Source: Rhodobacter sp.
GTDB taxonomy: Bacteria > Pseudomonadota > Alphaproteobacteria > Rhodobacterales > Rhodobacteraceae
Length of the DNA stretch: 64,000 nt
Direction of reading: 5' to 3'
Assembly: GCA_027489175.1 (NCBI GenBank)
Contig: JAIYAE010000004.1
Span: forward strand, 371,161 to 435,160
Position 1 is the first letter of the stretch. Every line of letters begins with the position of its first letter. The translations under genes and the position numbers were made by a program. The notes below the pieces were generated by a model that saw nothing but the letters and a program-made list of their open reading frames with translations, searched no databases and had not been told where the DNA came from. Below, piece after piece: positions 45,241 through 53,691 of the stretch.

Positions 45241-45258
45241 TGGAATTTTCATTTTCCA
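45241..45258. promoter_or_regulatory. Candidate OxyR operator between katG and oxyR
   Basis: An interrupted palindrome TGGAA-N8-TTCCA in an AT-rich stretch of the 157-bp katG/oxyR intergenic region, 22 nt before oxyR. LysR-type operators often have such interrupted dyads; this is only a candidate. Confidence 0.35.
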
Positions 45259-45280
45259 ATCGTGGCGATATGCTGGGCCT

Positions 45281-46195
45281 ATGACGCAACTCACCATGAA
45301 ACACCTGCGCTACTTTGAGGCGCTGGCCCGCCACCGCCATTTCGGCCGCGCGGCCGAAGCCTCTGCCATCTCGCAACCGGCCCTGTCGCTGCAGATCAAG
45401 GAGCTTGAGGATATCCTCGGCGCGCCCCTTGCCGAACGCGGGCCCCGGCAGATCCGCCTGACCGCGCTGGGCGAAGATGTTGCCCTCCGCGCGCGTGAGG
45501 TGCTGCGGTCGGTCGATGAACTGGCAGCCCTGGCCCGCGCTTCGACCGGCCCCCTGTCCGGGCGGCTGCGGCTGGGGATCATCCCCACCATCGCGCCCTA
45601 TTACCTGCCGCAACTGATCCGCCGCCTTGGTGCCGATTTCCCCGACCTCGACCTCCGCCCGCGTGAGGCGGTGACCCAGCGCCTCGTCCGTGACCTGGCC
45701 GAAGGGCAGCTTGACCTGGCCCTTGTGGCCCTTCCGGTGTCGGAACCGTCACTGATCGAACTCCCGCTGTTTGATGAGGAATTCCTCCTCGTCCGCCCCC
45801 TATCTGACGCCGCCCGCCCGGTCCCCAGCCTGTCAGACCTCGCCGCGATGCCGCTCCTCTTGCTTGAGGAAGGCCACTGCTTCCGCGACCAGGCCATCGC
45901 CGCCTGCAAACTGCCCCGCACCCCGGCGGGTGAGATCATGGAGGGCTCCTCCCTCTCCACCCTCGTCCAGATGGTCGGCGCTGGCATCGGCGTGACCCTG
46001 ATCCCCGAGATGGCCGCGGGGGTTGAGGCGCGGTCGGCCCCCGTCGCCGTCCAACGCCTGCCCAGCCCCAGCCCGGGCCGCACCATCGGCCTCGTCTGGC
46101 GCCGCACCAACCCCCTTGCCGACCGACTGGCCGATCTGGCCCGCAGCCTGACTCCGCCAGCGGCCCCGTTGCCGCAGGCCATCGTCAGCGCTTGA
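45281..46195 (+). CDS. oxyR: Hydrogen-peroxide-sensing LysR-type regulator OxyR
   Basis: 304 aa. N-terminal HTH (residues ~18-40, HFGRAAEASAISQPALSLQIK). The redox pair Cys200 and Cys209 in EEGHCFRDQAIAAC matches Cys199/Cys208 of E. coli OxyR in spacing and context. Divergent from katG, the classical arrangement. Upstream in-frame sequence from 45146 is not needed. The C-terminal half is a LysR effector domain. Confidence 0.95.
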   Translation: MTQLTMKHLRYFEALARHRHFGRAAEASAISQPALSLQIKELEDILGAPLAERGPRQIRLTALGEDVALRAREVLRSVDELAALARASTGPLSGRLRLGIIPTIAPYYLPQLIRRLGADFPDLDLRPREAVTQRLVRDLAEGQLDLALVALPVSEPSLIELPLFDEEFLLVRPLSDAARPVPSLSDLAAMPLLLLEEGHCFRDQAIAACKLPRTPAGEIMEGSSLSTLVQMVGAGIGVTLIPEMAAGVEARSAPVAVQRLPSPSPGRTIGLVWRRTNPLADRLADLARSLTPPAAPLPQAIVSA

Positions 46196-46227
46196 CCGCG
46201 CCACCCGCTTGCGCCATCCAAAAGGCC

Positions 46228-46593
46228 ATGGTGACCACGGTCTTCCTCCGTCTGCGGCAGCTGGTCCTGCTGACGCTCCTCACGGTCTCGCTGACCGCGA
46301 CGGCCTTCGCGCACCGCATGCCCAGCCCCGACGACGGCGCCTTGGCCTTCGTGCTAGCCAACGGGTTGACGCTGGCCGACCTCTGCGCCGGCGACCTTGA
46401 CGGCGACGGTATCCGCGACGGCCATTGCCCCGCCTGCCAGATCACCGCCACCCCGGGCCTGCCCGCTACGGCCCCGACGCTGATCGACCTTGAGCTTGCG
46501 TTTGTCCTGCAGGTCACAGCCCCCCGCGAAAGCCGGGCCCTTCTGCGCATCCTTGACCCCGCGCGCAGCCCGCAAGGTCCCCCCGCCGCCTGA
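46228..46593 (+). CDS. DUF2946-like exported small protein
   Basis: 121 aa with a signal peptide or anchor (VFLRLRQLVLLTLLTVSLTATAFAH). A Cys pair appears as LCAGD and HCPACQIT (residues ~60-80). This resembles DUF2946 proteins usually found next to copper-handling genes. It lies upstream of a PCu(A)C chaperone after a 227-nt gap without a gene, where small hairpins lie (for example GTCGCC-N5-GGCGAC at 46613-46629). Confidence 0.65.
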   Translation: MVTTVFLRLRQLVLLTLLTVSLTATAFAHRMPSPDDGALAFVLANGLTLADLCAGDLDGDGIRDGHCPACQITATPGLPATAPTLIDLELAFVLQVTAPRESRALLRILDPARSPQGPPAA

Positions 46594-46820
46594 TTGGCGG
46601 CCTAGGCCAACCGTCGCCTGACCGGCGACCCAAGCCCCATCGCCGCCCGTGCGCCGCCGCAACCGGCCCCCGCTTTGGGCCAGACCCCCGCACATCCGCA
46701 GGCATCCGATGACCATCGAACTCCCCCAGGCCGCCTGCGCCCTGTCACCCGTCACCGGCCTGTTTTGCCCCCGGGTGGCCCTTCCCCCAAGTCCCCAATT
46801 CCCAGAAACGGAGCCTGTCC

Positions 46821-47330
46821 ATGAAACCCGTCCTCGCCTTCCTTGCGGCCATCTGCCTCGCCGCCCCCGTCTTCGCCCATGACTTCACCGCCGGCGCGCT
46901 TGAAATCAAGCACCCCCACATCCCGCAACCCGCCGCCTCGGCCAAGGCCGCCGGGGGCTTCATGACCATCATCAACACCGGCACCGAAGCCGACCGCCTG
47001 ATCGGAATTGAGACCGCCCTCGCCGCGAAATCCGAGGTTCACGAAAGCAAGGTCGATGCGAACGGCGTTGGCACCATGACCCACATCGACGCGCTTGAGA
47101 TTCCGCCGGGCGAGACCGTCACGCTGCAGCATGGCGGCTATCACATCATGTTCATGGGCCTTACCGCCCCCCTGACCGAAGGCGACATGCACAAGGCCAC
47201 CCTGATCTTTGAAAAGGCCGGTCGGGTTGAGGTTGAATTCAGCGTCGATGCGCCAACCGGGCAGGGTAAGGGGATGGATCATTCGACCATGGACCATTCC
47301 TCGATGAACCATGGCGCCGCCACGGACTGA
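46821..47330 (+). CDS. PCu(A)C-type periplasmic copper chaperone
   Basis: 169 aa with a signal peptide (ending APVFAHDF). The copper site His/Met pattern is visible: SEVHESK, GTMTHIDAL and GGYHIMFMGL. The C-terminal tail is Met/His-rich (MDHSTMDHSSMNHG), another Cu(I) binding feature. It delivers copper to cytochrome oxidase. The upstream DUF2946-like gene and this gene form a small copper module. Confidence 0.9.
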   Translation: MKPVLAFLAAICLAAPVFAHDFTAGALEIKHPHIPQPAASAKAAGGFMTIINTGTEADRLIGIETALAAKSEVHESKVDANGVGTMTHIDALEIPPGETVTLQHGGYHIMFMGLTAPLTEGDMHKATLIFEKAGRVEVEFSVDAPTGQGKGMDHSTMDHSSMNHGAATD

Positions 47331-47455
47331 CGCACGCGGGGCAGGGGCGGTGTCAGCCGACATCGCCCCTGCGGCCCCTATCCCGCGAACGTCCGGCCTT
47401 GCCTGATGCCCTTCGCCCCAGCGAAATCGCCACTTCCTTCGTCCCGGGCGCCGCC

Positions 47456-47870
47456 ATGCCTGCGCCCCTGCACTTTGTCGGGCGCCGTCGCACCCCTTGG
47501 GCACGCGGCAACTTCCTGAAGACCCTGACCGTAGCGCGCGGCGACAACGTCCGCGCCCTGGTGCACGCGCCCTTCCGCCCCCCGCCTCCTTGGGCTTTCG
47601 GCGGGGCAGGCTGTGATTCTCCTCACCTCAACTGGCGAGGCCCGGCGAGACCTGATCGTGGAAAGCCCCGCCCGCGGCGATGGTCCCGCCGGGGCTTTTG
47701 CCGTGCGCTCTTCGGCGCGGCCAAATCCGGTGGTGGTCCGGGCTCTGGCCATGGACGCGCAGGCGGGCATCCTGCAGGTCAATGCGCTGGATGCCTTTGA
47801 CAGCACGGCACTTCTGGACAGGAAGCCCTTGCTGCCCGGCGTCGATATCCCGCCCGCACCGGGCAGTTGA
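47456..47870 (+). pseudogene. Frameshifted TrmO/TsaA-like tRNA methyltransferase
   Basis: Two frames together look like the TsaA/TrmO fold, which methylates t6A37 of tRNA-Thr. Frame one (from ATG 47456) has PLHFVGRRRTPWARGN; frame two (from ~47577) has LLGLSAGQAVILLTS, GEARRDLIVESP, AFAVRSSARPNPVVVRAL and [14 protein letters not shown]. The switch needs one base skipped near a C-rich run at 47578-47590. The first part also lacks expected residues (RRRTPW for RIRTPW), so this may be a decaying gene; an assembly error cannot be excluded. Confidence 0.6.
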
Positions 47871-47892
47871 TCCCCGCCAAAGGCCTGCCAGC

Positions 47893-47936
47893 CTGTCACG
47901 CAACCTTCATGCAACCGCGAAACAGCCGTCATGAAG
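47893..47936 (+). promoter_or_regulatory. Pho-box-like repeats upstream of phnC
   Basis: Four phased 11-bp units: CTGTCACGCAA (47893), CCTTCATGCAA (47904), a weak CCGCGAAACAG (47915) and CCGTCATGAAG (47926). This fits PhoB-type direct repeats and lies 39 nt upstream of the phnC start. Confidence 0.65.
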
Positions 47937-47974
47937 GCCCGCTAATCGTCGCCCAGCAAAACGGGGGTGGCGGC

Positions 47975-48793
47975 ATGCTTCAGGTCCAATCGGTGACGCG
48001 GATGTTCGGGCAGAAAGCTGCCGTCGACAACGTCAGCTTCTCCGTAGACGGGCCTGCCTTTGTCGGCATCATCGGCCGGTCCGGCGCGGGAAAGTCCACC
48101 TTCCTGCGCCTGATGAACCGCCTGATCGACGCCTCCTCGGGCGAGATCCGGGTCGATGGCCAAAACGTCCTGGCGCTGAAAGGCCCGCAGGCCCGCGCCT
48201 GGCAAAGCCAATGCGCAATGATCTTCCAGCAGTTCAACCTCGTGCCGCGGATGGATGTGGCCTCGAACGTCCTCCACGGCATCCTGAACCGCCGCTCCAC
48301 CCTGCAGACCATGTTCAACCTCTGGCCCCGCGCCGACATCCTGAAGGCGCTCGACATCCTTGACCGCCTCGGCATCGCCGAGCAGGCCCCGAAACGCGCC
48401 GAGGCGCTGTCGGGCGGCCAGCAGCAGCGCGTCGCCATCGCCCGCGCCCTGATGCAGGACCCCAAGATCATCCTGGCCGATGAACCCATCGCCAGCCTTG
48501 ATCCGATGAATGCGCAGATCGTCATGGACGCCCTGAAGCGCATCAACGTCGAAGACGGCCGCATGGTCATCGCCAACCTCCACACGCTGGATACCGCGCG
48601 CCGCTACTGTGACCGGGTGATCGGCATGCGCGACGGCCGCATCGTCTTTGACGGCACGCCCGACCAGCTGTCGACCGGCGTGGCGCGTGAAATTTACGGG
48701 GCGGATGAGACGTTCAACGAAGCCGCCACCTCCACCTCGATCCCGACCGACACCAAAGCAGACCGCACCTATGCGGACCTGATGCTGTCGTAA
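47975..48793 (+). CDS. phnC: Phosphonate ABC transporter ATP-binding protein
   Basis: 272 aa. Walker A is GRSGAGKST (residue ~32), the signature is [15 protein letters not shown], Walker B is [12 protein letters not shown], with [24 protein letters not shown] typical of PhnC. ATG 47975 has a GGGGGTGG stretch upstream; the frame opens further upstream without support. First intact gene of the phnCDE set. Confidence 0.95.
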   Translation: MLQVQSVTRMFGQKAAVDNVSFSVDGPAFVGIIGRSGAGKSTFLRLMNRLIDASSGEIRVDGQNVLALKGPQARAWQSQCAMIFQQFNLVPRMDVASNVLHGILNRRSTLQTMFNLWPRADILKALDILDRLGIAEQAPKRAEALSGGQQQRVAIARALMQDPKIILADEPIASLDPMNAQIVMDALKRINVEDGRMVIANLHTLDTARRYCDRVIGMRDGRIVFDGTPDQLSTGVAREIYGADETFNEAATSTSIPTDTKADRTYADLMLS

Positions 48794-48825
48794 CCCCCCA
48801 CAACCCCGCAACCCATGGAGCAACC

Positions 48826-49722
48826 ATGCAAAAGCTGCTGACTGCCACCGCGCTGACCGCCATCCTCGCCTCCTCCGCCTTCGCGCAAGAGATCACCGAA
48901 TTCAACATCGGCATCCTTGGCGGCGAAAACGCCCAGGACCGCCTGACCAACCAGGAATGCTTCCGCGCCGCGATCGAGGCTGAACTGGGCGTTCCGGTGA
49001 AACTCTTCGCCCCCGCCGACTATGACGGCGTGATCCAGGGCCTTCTCGGCGGCACCATCGACTATGCCTGGCTGGGTGCGTCGGCCTTCGCCAAAATCCA
49101 CCTGACCGACCCGAATGCCGTTGAACTGAAGCTGACCAAGCAGAACGTCGACGGCTCGACCGGTTACTATTCCATCGGTTTCGCCCGCGCCGACAGCGGC
49201 ATCACCTCGATGGAAGACGCCAAGGGCAAGGTCTTCGCCTTCGCCGACCCGAACTCCACCTCGGGCTACCTTGTTCCCGGTGCCGAACTGATGGCGACCT
49301 ATGGCAAGCTGGAAGACTACTTCGCCGAGGTGAAGATGTCCGGCGGTCACGAACAGTCCATCGTCGGCGTCCACAACGGCGACTTCGACGCCGGCGTGTC
49401 CTGGGCTGACGGCCTTGGCAACTGGGAAGACGGCTACAACTCTGGCGCCTTCCGCCGCGCCGCCGACGCAGGCCTGGTCGACATGTCGAACCTGGTTGAA
49501 ATCTGGCGCTCGAAGCTGATCCCGGAAGGCCCGATGGTCATCCGCGCCGCGCTGCCGCAGGACGTCAAGGACAAGGTCACCGACCTGACCGCCAACCTTT
49601 GGGAAACCGACCCGGCCTGCGCCTACAACGTCGCCGCCGGCGACGCGAAGGACTTCGTTCCCGTGACCCTCGATGCCTATGAAGGCGTCCTCGCCGCCCG
49701 CAAGCTGCAGGAAGGCATGTAA
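48826..49722 (+). CDS. phnD: Phosphonate ABC transporter substrate-binding protein
   Basis: 298 aa with a signal peptide (MQKLLTATALTAILASSAFA). PhnD-type fold: FNIGILGGENAQDRL, VKLFAPADYDGVIQGLLGGTIDYAWLG and SGYLVPGAELM. It binds phosphonates such as aminoethylphosphonate. A strong terminator follows its stop. Confidence 0.95.
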   Translation: MQKLLTATALTAILASSAFAQEITEFNIGILGGENAQDRLTNQECFRAAIEAELGVPVKLFAPADYDGVIQGLLGGTIDYAWLGASAFAKIHLTDPNAVELKLTKQNVDGSTGYYSIGFARADSGITSMEDAKGKVFAFADPNSTSGYLVPGAELMATYGKLEDYFAEVKMSGGHEQSIVGVHNGDFDAGVSWADGLGNWEDGYNSGAFRRAADAGLVDMSNLVEIWRSKLIPEGPMVIRAALPQDVKDKVTDLTANLWETDPACAYNVAAGDAKDFVPVTLDAYEGVLAARKLQEGM

Positions 49723-49738
49723 TCTGCCGCACCGTTTC

Positions 49739-49772
49739 GCCGGGCCCTCCATCAGGGGGGCCCGGCTTTTTT
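49739..49772 (+). terminator. Intrinsic terminator/attenuator between phnD and phnE1
   Basis: A 12-bp stem (49739-49750 with 49755-49766, one U-G pair), a 4-nt loop and six T residues (49767-49772). It should reduce read-through into phnE1E2. Confidence 0.85.
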
Positions 49773-49785
49773 CCGGGGGACGAAG

Positions 49786-50664
49786 ATGGTCGATATCGCC
49801 TACGGGCCGAATGAGGGCAAACGCCCGGATCTGTCGGACAGCCGTGAAGCCTACCTCGACATGGTCCGCCGCAAGCGCATGTATGGCGGCATCCTTCTGG
49901 TGATCTTCGTGGCCCTGATGGCCTCGGGCTGGATGCTGGCCGAAGAACGCAACGCGGGCAGCTTCTGGTCCGGCCTGCCGCAAGTCTTCGACTTCCCGGC
50001 CGAGGTGCTGTCCGAGGCCTGGGAAAAACGCGCCCTTCTGCCGGGCCTTTTCTGGGACCATGTCCCCGCCCTGATCGAAACCTAGAACATCGCCGCCGTC
50101 GCCACGCTGATCGGCGCGATTGCCGCCGTGTCGCTGTCGCTTTTGGCCACCCGCGGCCTGGCCCGCTGGCCCCGCCTGATCCCGGTGTTCCGCCGCACGA
50201 TGGACGCCCTCCGCGCGATCCCCGAAATCGTGATCGCCCTTGTCCTTATCTACGTCCTTGGCGGTGGCCCGGTCCCCGCCGTCATCGCCATTGCGCTGCA
50301 CACCGGCGGCGCTTTGGGCAAGCTTTTTTCCGAAGTGGCCGAAAACGCTGACTTGAAACCTGTCGAAGGCCTCGCCTCGGTCGGGGCCACCTGGTCGCAG
50401 CGCATGTGGCTGGGCGTGATCCCGCAGGTCGCCCCGAACTGGCTGTCCTATGCACTCCTCCGCTTTGAAATCAACGTCCGCGCTTCGGCGATCCTTGGCT
50501 TTGTGGGCGAAGGCGGCATCGGCCATGACCTGAAACTCGCCATGCAATGGGGCCAGGGTCGGTATGATGAAGTTGTCGCGATCTTCCTTCTTCTCTTCGC
50601 CGCCATCGTGGTCATCGACCGCATCTCGGACCACTACCGCCACAAGCTGGTGAAGGGGCACTGA
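49786..50664 (+). pseudogene. phnE: Phosphonate ABC transporter permease phnE1 with in-frame amber stop
   Basis: The frame encodes a 292-codon PhnE-type permease if the TAG at 50083-50085 (codon 100) is read through. Before it: MVDIAYGPNEGKRPDL, a first membrane helix (~35-53) and HVPALIET. After it, in the same frame: NIAAVATLIGAIAAV, the EAA-type loop VEGLASVGATWSQRMW and SAILGFVGEGGIGHDLKLAM. The stop therefore splits a normal permease just before helix 2. A GTG at 50128 could start a truncated product. No frameshift is needed. Confidence 0.8.
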
Positions 50665-50667
50665 TCC

Positions 50668-51990
50668 ATGACCGCGACCCTCTCTCCGACGCTGGCCGAC
50701 ACGATCACCCGGCGCTTCGCCGCCCGGCGTCGCATAGCCTTTGCCATCCCCGCCGCGATCCTCGCCTATCTGATCTACGCCGCGATCAGCTTTGACATCG
50801 CAGGCCTCGTCCAGCGCGCCCGCATGGACAACGCGGCCATCCTTCTGGGCGATTTCTGGTCACACAAGACCCATGTCACCCGCGACAACCGGTCAGGCAA
50901 CGTGACCGTCGCGATTGAAGGGGAAGCCAAGGGCACCTATCCCCCCGGCATGCTGCCGGACTGGGTGACCATCGCGGGCGGCGTCACCACCATCGACCTT
51001 GGCACCGGCCATGTCGTGACCTACGACGACGCGGGCGCCCACTTTGTCGTGCCGGGCTACGGCACCATCGACATCCGCCCTGTTGGCGGCAAACCCGTCC
51101 TCACCGCGCCGGAACCGATCCCCGACTGGATCTCGGTCGCTGAAAACAAGGTCAGCGTCACCACCGACGCCGGGCGCTTCAGCTACTCCCGCTCCAAGGT
51201 GGAAACCTTCAAATACGAACCGGGGTGGGAGCTTTTCTTCTTCACCCTCGACAGCCCGTTCTACGGCAAGGGCCTTGGCGAACTCGCCGCCCTCGCCACC
51301 GTCGGCGACCGGGTCGATCCCGACCGGATGAACCTGGCCTACATGGTCAGCGAGGTGTGGACCAACCGCATGTGGCGTCATGCCGACGTCGCCTGGGCGA
51401 TCTTTGAGACGATCCTGATGGCCTTCCTCGGCACCATGGCCGCGGCCCTTGTGGCCCTGCCTCTGGGCTTCCTTGCCGCGCGCAATTTCATGCCGCTTGG
51501 CCCCTTGCGCTTTGCCGTGCGGCGGTTCTTCGACTTCATCCGCGGGGTTGATGGCCTGATCTGGACCATCATCCTGTCGCGCGCCTTTGGCCCCGGCCCG
51601 ATGACCGGTGCCATCGCCATCGCGATCACCGATGCCGGCACCTTCGGCAAGACCTTCTCGGAAGCGTTGGAGAATATCGACGAAAAACAGGTCGAAGGCA
51701 TCCGCTCCACTGGCGCCAACGCCGCCCTCCGTGCCCGCTTCGGGGTCATCCCGCAGATCACCCCGGTCCTGCTGTCGCAGGTGCTTTACTACCTCGAATC
51801 CAACACCCGCAGCGCCACCGTCATCGGTGCCATCGTCGGTGGCGGGATCGGGCTTCTTCTAACCCAAGCCATCCTGACCCAGAAGGACTGGGAAGAGGTC
51901 GCCTATTACATGGTCCTCATCGTCCTCATGGTCATGCTGATGGACAGCCTCTCCGGCTGGCTCCGCCGCAAGCTCATCAAGGGGGAATGA
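50668..51990 (+). CDS. phnE: Phosphonate ABC transporter permease (second, long PhnE)
   Basis: 440 aa. An N-terminal helix (residues ~25-45) and a ~150-residue periplasmic domain precede the permease core (from ~residue 240), with FGPGPMTGAIAIAITDAGTFGKTFSE and the loop VEGIRSTGANAALRARFGVIPQI. This long PhnE type is common as the second permease in alphaproteobacterial phn operons. ATG 50668 follows the phnE1 stop by 3 nt. Confidence 0.92.
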   Translation: MTATLSPTLADTITRRFAARRRIAFAIPAAILAYLIYAAISFDIAGLVQRARMDNAAILLGDFWSHKTHVTRDNRSGNVTVAIEGEAKGTYPPGMLPDWVTIAGGVTTIDLGTGHVVTYDDAGAHFVVPGYGTIDIRPVGGKPVLTAPEPIPDWISVAENKVSVTTDAGRFSYSRSKVETFKYEPGWELFFFTLDSPFYGKGLGELAALATVGDRVDPDRMNLAYMVSEVWTNRMWRHADVAWAIFETILMAFLGTMAAALVALPLGFLAARNFMPLGPLRFAVRRFFDFIRGVDGLIWTIILSRAFGPGPMTGAIAIAITDAGTFGKTFSEALENIDEKQVEGIRSTGANAALRARFGVIPQITPVLLSQVLYYLESNTRSATVIGAIVGGGIGLLLTQAILTQKDWEEVAYYMVLIVLMVMLMDSLSGWLRRKLIKGE

Positions 51991-52121
51991 CGATGTATGA
52001 CGACGGTATACTGTCCTGGTACTGCGACCTTCTGTTCGGCAAACACGCGCCTTTGGTGCGGGTGGCGCTGCAGGGCGTCAAACCCGGGCCGCTTGCGCGC
52101 TGGCGCGTAAGGGCGGGCTGA
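51987..52121 (+). CDS. 44-aa ORF overlapping the phnE2 stop
   Basis: Starts ATGA-coupled to phnE2 (second ATG at 51993), GGGGGA upstream. The protein (MTMYDDGILSWYCDLL, then FGKHAPLVRVALQG) has no recognised domain. It may be a real small protein or a remnant. The gap to the acyltransferase gene is 71 nt. Confidence 0.35.
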   Translation: MTMYDDGILSWYCDLLFGKHAPLVRVALQGVKPGPLARWRVRAG

Positions 52122-52192
52122 CAGGCTTGCGCCGTCCAGCGATCCCGGTGTAAACCGCCCCTGCCAGCCGCGCCGCAAAAGGTTAGCCAATT

Positions 52193-52867
52193 ATGAATCT
52201 CTCCGCCCAACCCGTTGATACCATTGATAAGAAAAATCTGTCCACGGTGGGCGCACGGCTCTCCCCGCATGGCGCGGTCATCCACCCCACCGCCAGGGTG
52301 ATGGTGTCTGAGTTTGAGGCCTTCACCGAGGTTGGCGAAGGCTCCCGCATCCTGAACTCCACCTTCCAGGCCTATGCCTATTGCGACCGCTTCGCCGACA
52401 TCGCCAACACCACCGTGGGCCGCTTTTCCAACATCGCCGCGATGACCCGGATCGGCCCGACCGACCACCCCTTCACCCACGCCGCCCAGCACCATTTCCT
52501 CTACCGCTCCAGCTATTACTGGGACGACGCCGAAGATGACCCCGCCTTTTTTGAGGCCCGCGCCGCCCGCCGCACCACCCTTGGCGCCGATTGCTGGATC
52601 GGCCACGGCGCGATCATCAAGCCCGAGGTGACGATCGGCATCGGTGCCATCGTCGCCTCCGGTGCAGTGGTCACCAAAGACGTCCCCCCCTTCATGATCG
52701 TCGCCGGCTGCCCCGCCACCCCCCTCCGCCCCCGGTTCGCGCAAGGCGTGATCGACCGCCTCCTCGCCCTTGCCTGGTGGGACTGGGACCACGCCCGCCT
52801 GCGCGGGGCCCTGCAAGATTTCCGCAGCCTGAAGGCCGAAGCCTTCCTCGAAAAACATCACGCCTGA
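52193..52867 (+). CDS. Phosphonate-associated hexapeptide acyltransferase
   Basis: 224 aa with left-handed beta-helix hexapeptide repeats (~residues 25-190; WIGHGAIIKPEVTIGIGAIV and SGAVVTKDVPPF), the xenobiotic/CatB-type acetyltransferase fold. Such transferases recur in phn operons (phn_thr-fam). Substrate likely a phosphonate or its amine. The 3' end overlaps convergent phnF by 10 nt. Confidence 0.88.
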   Translation: MNLSAQPVDTIDKKNLSTVGARLSPHGAVIHPTARVMVSEFEAFTEVGEGSRILNSTFQAYAYCDRFADIANTTVGRFSNIAAMTRIGPTDHPFTHAAQHHFLYRSSYYWDDAEDDPAFFEARAARRTTLGADCWIGHGAIIKPEVTIGIGAIVASGAVVTKDVPPFMIVAGCPATPLRPRFAQGVIDRLLALAWWDWDHARLRGALQDFRSLKAEAFLEKHHA

Positions 52868-53589
52868 TCTGCGGCGACTGTCAGCGTCACCCGGTCCCCG
52901 GCAAACCAGGTGGTGCCCAGTTCGACCGGCACCCCGCCCGCATCCACGTTCACCGCCACCGACCGCAAAAGCGCCGCCCCGGGGCGCAGCTGCAAGGCCA
53001 GCGCCTGCACCGGGTCGGCCAGTGTCGCTGTCAGCCGGGTTTCGGCCCGTGTGTAGTCCGCGACCCCGCAGGCGGCCAACGCCTGGGTGATCGACCCCCT
53101 CTCGCGCAGCACCTCGGGCAGGGTCGGGAACCGGGCGGCCGGAAAGATCGACCGGAAAGCCGCCAAGGGCTGGTCATCCGCCAGGGACACGCCTTCGACC
53201 ACATGCACCGCATCGCCCGGCCGAAGCGCCAGCGCACGCGCTTCCTCGGCATCCGCAGGCCGCGTCTCCACCCGGCTGATCCGGCGCGAGGGGGTCTGCC
53301 CCGCCGCCAGCACGTTCTGGTGAAACCGCACCCGCCGTCCCAGCCGATAATCCGTCGGCCGCGCGGTCACGAACACCCCGGCCCCGCGCCGGGAATGGAC
53401 CACACCCGCTTCGGCCAGCGCGGCCAGCGCATGGCGCACCGTGTGGCGGTTCACCCCGAACCGCGCGGCCAGCGCGGCCTCGGTCGGCAGCTTGTCACCG
53501 GGCCGGTAATGCCCCGCCCCGATGTCATGGCGCAAGGTCTCGCTGATGCTGGTCCAAAGGGCTTTGGCGGCCAAGGTCTTCCCCGTCAT
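52858..53589 (-). CDS. phnF: Phosphonate utilisation transcriptional regulator PhnF (GntR family)
   Basis: 243 aa. N-terminal GntR winged helix (residues ~15-75: YRPGDKLPTEAALAARFGVNRHTVRHALAALAEAG) and C-terminal UTRA ligand domain (~95-240). Divergent from phnG, with a perfect palindrome between. ATG 53589 is used. Expected to repress the phn operon when no ligand is bound. Confidence 0.93.
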   Translation of the reverse strand: MTGKTLAAKALWTSISETLRHDIGAGHYRPGDKLPTEAALAARFGVNRHTVRHALAALAEAGVVHSRRGAGVFVTARPTDYRLGRRVRFHQNVLAAGQTPSRRISRVETRPADAEEARALALRPGDAVHVVEGVSLADDQPLAAFRSIFPAARFPTLPEVLRERGSITQALAACGVADYTRAETRLTATLADPVQALALQLRPGAALLRSVAVNVDAGGVPVELGTTWFAGDRVTLTVAADQA

Positions 53590-53646
53590 CAAAAATTCAC
53601 AACTCTCCGGTTGGCCAAAGCCGCCGGCTCAGCTATGATTTGTATA

Positions 53647-53668
53647 GTTGTCTAGTATCATAGACAAC
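53647..53668. promoter_or_regulatory. PhnF operator candidate
   Basis: A perfect inverted repeat GTTGTCTA-N6-TAGACAAC in the 102-bp phnF-phnG intergenic region, 24 nt before phnG. The T-rich flank also has a -10-like TATAGT (53643-53648). The dyad fits a GntR/HutC-type site. Confidence 0.75.
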
Positions 53669-53691
53669 CCGCAAAACATGTCGAGGTCCCG

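Noticed and set aside
50083..50085. TAG in phnE1 as pyrrolysine
   Set aside because: No pyl genes are visible, PhnE has no known pyrrolysine, and the MttB-family protein here has no TAG.
48769..50661. 630-codon minus-strand frame over phnD and phnE1
   Set aside because: No recognisable domain; the plus-strand phn genes explain the sequence.
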